From Diplocloster hominis (lineage in GTDB: Bacteria > Bacillota > Clostridia > Lachnospirales > Lachnospiraceae), in assembly GCF_032380655.1 (NCBI RefSeq), contig NZ_JAWDIY010000013.1, positions 62,001 to 126,000 on the forward strand: 64,000 nt of DNA, in the 5' to 3' direction. A model generated the notes under the pieces. It saw nothing but the letters and a program-made list of their open reading frames with translations, ran no database searches and was not told the DNA's origin. A program made the translations under genes and the position numbers. The stretch's first letter is position 1, and every line of letters begins with the position of its first letter. Below are positions 60,216 through 64,000 of this stretch, piece after piece.

Positions 60216-61091
60216 ATGAAATTAAAAAGACGAAAGGGGCGGCTTCCCTATATCTATCTGACACCAGCGATGATCGTTATCATAGCTATCTTTGCAATCC
60301 CGCTAGTGAACTTGATCTGGTATTCGTTTGCAAAAGTAAATCTGATCGGAAAATTCCAGAAGTGGGTTGGATTAAAGAATTTTTCCTATATAGCGACACC
60401 GGAATTTATGCAGACACTGGGACGCACGGCGGTCTGGGTCGTATTTGGAATCCTGGGGATCTTTATTGTGGGAACCATTTTGGCGCTTTGCCTTAATAAA
60501 CCGATTCCAGGACGGGGATTCATGCGGACGGTTGTCATTATTCCATGGGTAATCCCCCATGTGTTTGCCGGTACCATGTGGAGCTGGGTATTAAACTCCT
60601 CCAACGGTATTATAAATACGATCCTGCTGAAGCTGCATCTGATCGATCAGCCAATCAGCTTTCTGGGAGTAGACCTGGCACTGGTGACGATAATCTTTAT
60701 CCGGATCTGGAAGGGTGTGCCTTTCCTGGTCATGAGCCTTCTGTCCGCATTACAGGCCATCCCTGCGGAGGTGGAGGATGCGGCGAGGTTAGACGGCGCG
60801 CTGGGCTTTAAGTATTTCGCACATATCACGCTGCCGCTGTTAAAACCGGTCATGGTGATGAGCGGAACGATCCTGATGGCGTGGTCTATTACGATCTTCG
60901 ACCTGGTTTACGTCATTACCGGCGGCGGACCGTTGAACGTGACGGAACTGCTCAGTATTACGATATACAAGAAAGCCTTTGTGAACTCTGATCTGGGCGG
61001 AGCAGCGGCCATTGCGGTATTTACCATGGTTCTGGTATCGATTATCGCGTTCTTCCTGATGAAGCGCAATGTAAAGGAGGAAAATCAATGA
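60216..61091 (+). CDS. ABC transporter permease, MalF/UgpA type
   Basis: Membrane protein of 291 residues with six helices and the EAA loop EVEDAARLDGALGFKYFAHITLPLL. It overlaps the next permease by 4 bp (ATGA). As in the 30.6 kb importer, no ATPase gene is present, implying a shared MsmK-like ATPase. Confidence 0.93.
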   Translation: MKLKRRKGRLPYIYLTPAMIVIIAIFAIPLVNLIWYSFAKVNLIGKFQKWVGLKNFSYIATPEFMQTLGRTAVWVVFGILGIFIVGTILALCLNKPIPGRGFMRTVVIIPWVIPHVFAGTMWSWVLNSSNGIINTILLKLHLIDQPISFLGVDLALVTIIFIRIWKGVPFLVMSLLSALQAIPAEVEDAARLDGALGFKYFAHITLPLLKPVMVMSGTILMAWSITIFDLVYVITGGGPLNVTELLSITIYKKAFVNSDLGGAAAIAVFTMVLVSIIAFFLMKRNVKEENQ

Positions 61092-61927
61092 ATGCGAAAA
61101 AGAGAAGAAAAATGAAAACAGCTGGTAATTATATTCTTCGGTATTTTTTGATCATCTTCTGGATGTTAGTTGCATTGCTGCCCATCTATGTGGCGGTCAT
61201 GACCTCCATTACGCCTTTTGAAAAGCTGGGGGAGGCGATGATCTTCCCCAAATATTTCCGCTGGGAGAACTATGTGGAGCTGGCGACACAGACACCGCTG
61301 TGGCAGTATCTGAAAGCTTCGATCATATATGCTGTGGGAACCAGTCTGTTTACCGTGGTGATCGCGATATTGGCGGCCTATGCATTGTCCCGGTTTAAGT
61401 TCAAATTCAAGGTCCCGTTTCTGATGATGATCGTTGCGATTCAGGTCGTACCGCAGATCGTTATTGTAACCCCTTTATATGGCCTGTCCTATTCAACGGG
61501 GCTGTATGATAAATATATACTGATCATCATCGCCATGGTGGCAACGGCGATCGCGAATCCGATCCTGCTGCTGAAAGGGTTCTTCGACAGCATCTCGGTA
61601 ACCCTGGAGGAAGCGGCTGTGGTAGACGGCTGTACCAGAGTGGGAGCACTGGTGCGGGTTATTCTCCCGGTATCGCTTCCGGCGGTGACGACCGCGTTCG
61701 CCTTGTCCTTCTTCAATGGCTGGGATGCCTATCTGTATCCGATGATCCTGACCTCCTCGCCAGGTAAGGTTTCGATGACGGTCGGATTGTCGAGGATGGT
61801 AGACATTGTAACCCCGTGGAACTGGATCATGGCAGGCACGGTCATCGCGATTATTCCTCCGATTTTCATTTACCTTCTGGCACAAAAATATCTGATCGGC
61901 GGTCTTACAGCCGGCAGTGATAAATAA
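61088..61927 (+). CDS. ABC transporter permease, MalG/UgpE type
   Basis: Membrane protein of 279 residues with six helices. Its EAA loop reads EEAAVVDGCTRVGALVRVILPVSLP. AAAGGAGG inside the first permease provides the ribosome site, and the dehydrogenase gene follows after 17 bases. Confidence 0.93.
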   Translation: MNAKKRRKMKTAGNYILRYFLIIFWMLVALLPIYVAVMTSITPFEKLGEAMIFPKYFRWENYVELATQTPLWQYLKASIIYAVGTSLFTVVIAILAAYALSRFKFKFKVPFLMMIVAIQVVPQIVIVTPLYGLSYSTGLYDKYILIIIAMVATAIANPILLLKGFFDSISVTLEEAAVVDGCTRVGALVRVILPVSLPAVTTAFALSFFNGWDAYLYPMILTSSPGKVSMTVGLSRMVDIVTPWNWIMAGTVIAIIPPIFIYLLAQKYLIGGLTAGSDK

Positions 61928-61944
61928 TAAAGGAGAATTCAAAC

Positions 61945-63021
61945 ATGGAAGAGGTAAGTTTTCTGAAAATAGGCTGCAGCAGATTTATATATGGAAAGGA
62001 CACCGCAGCACTTTTGCCGGATGAGATCCTGCGCTACGGGAAAAAGGCATTTATCGTGGGCGGTCCCACCACCCTGCCCCTGGTCACTAAGAAGGCAGAG
62101 GCCGGGTTCGCGGAAAAGGGGATAGAGGCTGTGTATCGTGTAATGGATGAGCCGAACTCCGTGGATTTTGCCAAACGCCTGAGTAAAGCGGCGAAAGAGG
62201 CCGGAAGTGAACTGGTGGTGGCCATCGGCGGCGGTAAGTGCATGGATCTGTGCAAAGTGTTCTCCGATATGGCGGGTCTTCCGATCATAACGGTGCCCAC
62301 CTCGGTGGCCACCTGCGCCGGCAGTTCCGCAGTGAGCATCATGTATACAAAAGAGAACGGCAGCTATGACTGTTCCATCCCGAAGGAGAAAGAGATCGAC
62401 TCTGTACTGGTGGACCTGGATATTATCGCAGCGTCGCCGAAGCAGCTGTTCGCGTCCGGTATCATGGATTCGATTGCGAAACTCCCGGAGATCGTCAACG
62501 GCACGGCCAAACTGACCTATCCGGAAGTATCCCTTCAGAAATATATGGCATATTCCAATTCTATATTTATCTATGATTTCCTGACCAGATTTGGCGTGCA
62601 GGTATATGAAAACCCTATGGGGGATGAAAAACTGCTGCAGGATCTGACCTTAATCAATCTGATCGTCACCTCCATGGTCAGCGGTTTCTCCAGCGGCTCC
62701 GACCAGCTGGCAGTGGCTCACGGCCTGTACGACGCGGTCCGCAAATTTTTCCCGGTGGAGGCCAGAAATGCTTTACACGGAGAGATCGTAGCGGTAGGTG
62801 TACTGATGCAGATGCGGTTCAACCACGAAACGGAGACGGAATATCAGAAGATACTGGGGATGATGAAGAAAATGAATATGCCCCTTACTCTAAAGGACCT
62901 GGGTGTAGAGCCAACGCAGGAAAATATACGGACATTAAAAGAGTATAATATTATGAAAAATAATATTGTAAAACCGGAAGATCTCGCACGACTGGATCAG
63001 GCCTTTGAAGAGATTATATAA
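61945..63021 (+). CDS. GldA-like iron-dependent alcohol dehydrogenase
   Basis: Dehydrogenase of 358 residues from the glycerol dehydrogenase/dehydroquinate synthase-like family. The NAD-binding text is AFIVGGPTT and VVAIGGGKCMDLCKV; PTSVATCAGSSAVSIMYT follows. Metal ligands are Asp in SGIMDSIAK, His in LAVAHGLYDAV and His in ALHGEIVAVG, all conserved. It lies between the permeases and nanE. Known sialic acid operons of this group may contain a Gfo/Idh-type oxidoreductase (NanOx) for 2,7-anhydro-Neu5Ac, but a GldA-like enzyme is not a standard member. Its substrate is presumably a polyol or keto form related to the imported sugar. Confidence 0.88.
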   Translation: MEEVSFLKIGCSRFIYGKDTAALLPDEILRYGKKAFIVGGPTTLPLVTKKAEAGFAEKGIEAVYRVMDEPNSVDFAKRLSKAAKEAGSELVVAIGGGKCMDLCKVFSDMAGLPIITVPTSVATCAGSSAVSIMYTKENGSYDCSIPKEKEIDSVLVDLDIIAASPKQLFASGIMDSIAKLPEIVNGTAKLTYPEVSLQKYMAYSNSIFIYDFLTRFGVQVYENPMGDEKLLQDLTLINLIVTSMVSGFSSGSDQLAVAHGLYDAVRKFFPVEARNALHGEIVAVGVLMQMRFNHETETEYQKILGMMKKMNMPLTLKDLGVEPTQENIRTLKEYNIMKNNIVKPEDLARLDQAFEEII

Positions 63022-63076
63022 CTTCGCACCCAGGATCAGGTAACTGCTGTTTGGGGGAAGAGGAGGTTGATACCAG

Positions 63077-63763
63077 ATGGAAAATAACATACTGGCGAAA
63101 ATAAAAGGAGGACTGATTGTATCCTGTCAGGCACTGGAAGACGAACCGCTGTACAGCTCTTATATTATGCAGCGTATGGCGGTTGCAGCGATGAAGGGCG
63201 GTGCAGTAGGAATCCGGGCCAACAGTGTGTCAGATATTATCGAAATAAAAAAAGAGGTGCCGTTACCGGTGATCGGAATTATCAAAAAAGTATATGGAGA
63301 TTCCGATGTCTATATCACGCCCACGAGGAAGGAAGTGGAGGCGCTGATACAGACCGGTGTGGAAATCATTGCGCTGGACAGTACGAAGAGGACCCGTCCG
63401 GGAAATGTTGAATTGGAGCCGTTTTTTCGAGAGGTACGAAAAAAATATCCGAATCAGCTGTTTATGGCGGACTGTTCGACCTATGAGGAAGGCATGCGGG
63501 CTGCGGAACTTGGATTTGATATAGTAGCTACCACCATGCATGGATATACGCCTTACACGGCAGAGGCTGTTCTTCCGAATTTTGACCTGATGAGACGGCT
63601 GGTGGAGGACACGGGTAAGCCGGTAATCGCGGAAGGCGGGATCTGGAGTCCGGATCAGTTAAAAGAAGCGTTAAAGACAGGGGTACTGGCAGCTGTGGTG
63701 GGAACAGCCATCACCAGGCCTATGGACATTACGAAAAGATATGTAGCGGCGATCCGTAAATGA
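63077..63763 (+). CDS. nanE: N-acetylmannosamine-6-phosphate 2-epimerase
   Basis: TIM-barrel epimerase of 228 residues that converts ManNAc 6-phosphate to GlcNAc 6-phosphate. Family marks: GGLIVSCQALEDEPLYSS, GGAVGIRANSV, the catalytic Lys in PVIGIIKK, ALDSTKRTRP, MADCSTYEEGMRAAELGFD, and Glu in IAEGGIWSPDQL. Length is normal. It supports ManNAc, hence sialic acid, as an operon intermediate. Confidence 0.94.
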   Translation: MENNILAKIKGGLIVSCQALEDEPLYSSYIMQRMAVAAMKGGAVGIRANSVSDIIEIKKEVPLPVIGIIKKVYGDSDVYITPTRKEVEALIQTGVEIIALDSTKRTRPGNVELEPFFREVRKKYPNQLFMADCSTYEEGMRAAELGFDIVATTMHGYTPYTAEAVLPNFDLMRRLVEDTGKPVIAEGGIWSPDQLKEALKTGVLAAVVGTAITRPMDITKRYVAAIRK

Positions 63764-63838
63764 GTGTATAATATAATAATTACCATGATTGTATGTATAA
63801 ATGATGTGTGTATCAATGTGGTAAGGCAGGAGTGGGCA

Positions 63839-64000
63839 ATGAGAATACTGGCACTGGATATCGGGGGAACTTCCATAAAAAGCGCGGTCTGCAGTGATGA
63901 AATATTAACGGAACACAAGGAACAGGATACGGACGCGTGTCTGGGCGGAGAATTCGTTATGCAGCGTGCGGCTGAGATTCTGAAGTCATATGGCCCCTGT
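63839..64000 (+). CDS. ROK-family sugar kinase, N-terminus (cut by window edge)
   Basis: The first 54 residues of a ROK kinase. LALDIGGTSIKSAV is the ATP phosphate-1 motif. GGAG lies six bases before ATG 63839. The position after nanE suggests N-acetylmannosamine kinase (NanK), supplying the NanE substrate, but specificity residues lie beyond the window. Confidence 0.85.
   Translation, partial: MRILALDIGGTSIKSAVCSDEILTEHKEQDTDACLGGEFVMQRAAEILKSYGPC

Overview
The window looks like about 64 kb of chromosome from an anaerobic gut clostridium, most likely Lachnospiraceae. The basis is family content and style, not a database match: repeated YesM/YesN-type sensor pairs beside lipoprotein sugar-binding proteins, a glycyl radical enzyme with its activase, a clostridial AdhE with Rex-like operators, DUF4474 and Rpn-like proteins typical of that family, strong AGGAGG ribosome sites and mid-range GC. 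I saw no rRNA, tRNA, CRISPR array, insertion sequence, phage gene or plasmid origin. Almost everything is carbohydrate import and breakdown.

Layout. 1-3.4 kb: end of a YesN-type regulator plus a membrane-anchored solute-binding protein. 3.4-7.2 kb: single genes (DD-peptidase-like lipoprotein, small helical protein, proline-iminopeptidase-like hydrolase, Rpn-like nuclease). 7.2-10.9 kb: a 1000-residue surface esterase in an AT-rich setting, flanked by a 37-bp direct repeat copied from the 3' end of the preceding gene. 11.0-25.5 kb: a divergent catabolic island. Leftward run an AraC regulator, a glycyl radical enzyme activase, a glycyl radical enzyme, two aldehyde dehydrogenases, a TIM-barrel isomerase, a HUMPS-type decarboxylase/synthase and an IclR regulator; rightward runs a XylFGH-type ABC importer. 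I cannot match this set to a described pathway and consider it the best candidate for a new system.

25.6-41.7 kb: a DUF4474 protein with a Pro/Cys repeat tail, then an oligosaccharide locus: YesMN pair, binding protein and two permeases, GH2-like, GH65 phosphorylase, GH172/DUF2961, beta-phosphoglucomutase and an MFS transporter. The phosphorylase and mutase together would give glucose 6-phosphate without spending ATP. 41.8-53.2 kb: a DeoR repressor divergent from a class II aldolase, an RbsABC-type importer with two different permeases and an ATPase with one decayed ATP site, a GH106-like glycosidase and an FGGY kinase. 53.5-57.0 kb: a small phosphotransferase and adhE. 57.6-64 kb: a sialic-acid-type operon (aldolase, ABC importer, a GldA-like dehydrogenase, NanE, and the start of a ROK kinase running off the edge).

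Common themes: each catabolic block pairs an importer with its own regulator, and three separate importer operons carry a stem-loop between the binding-protein gene and the permease gene, as expected if binding protein is made in excess.
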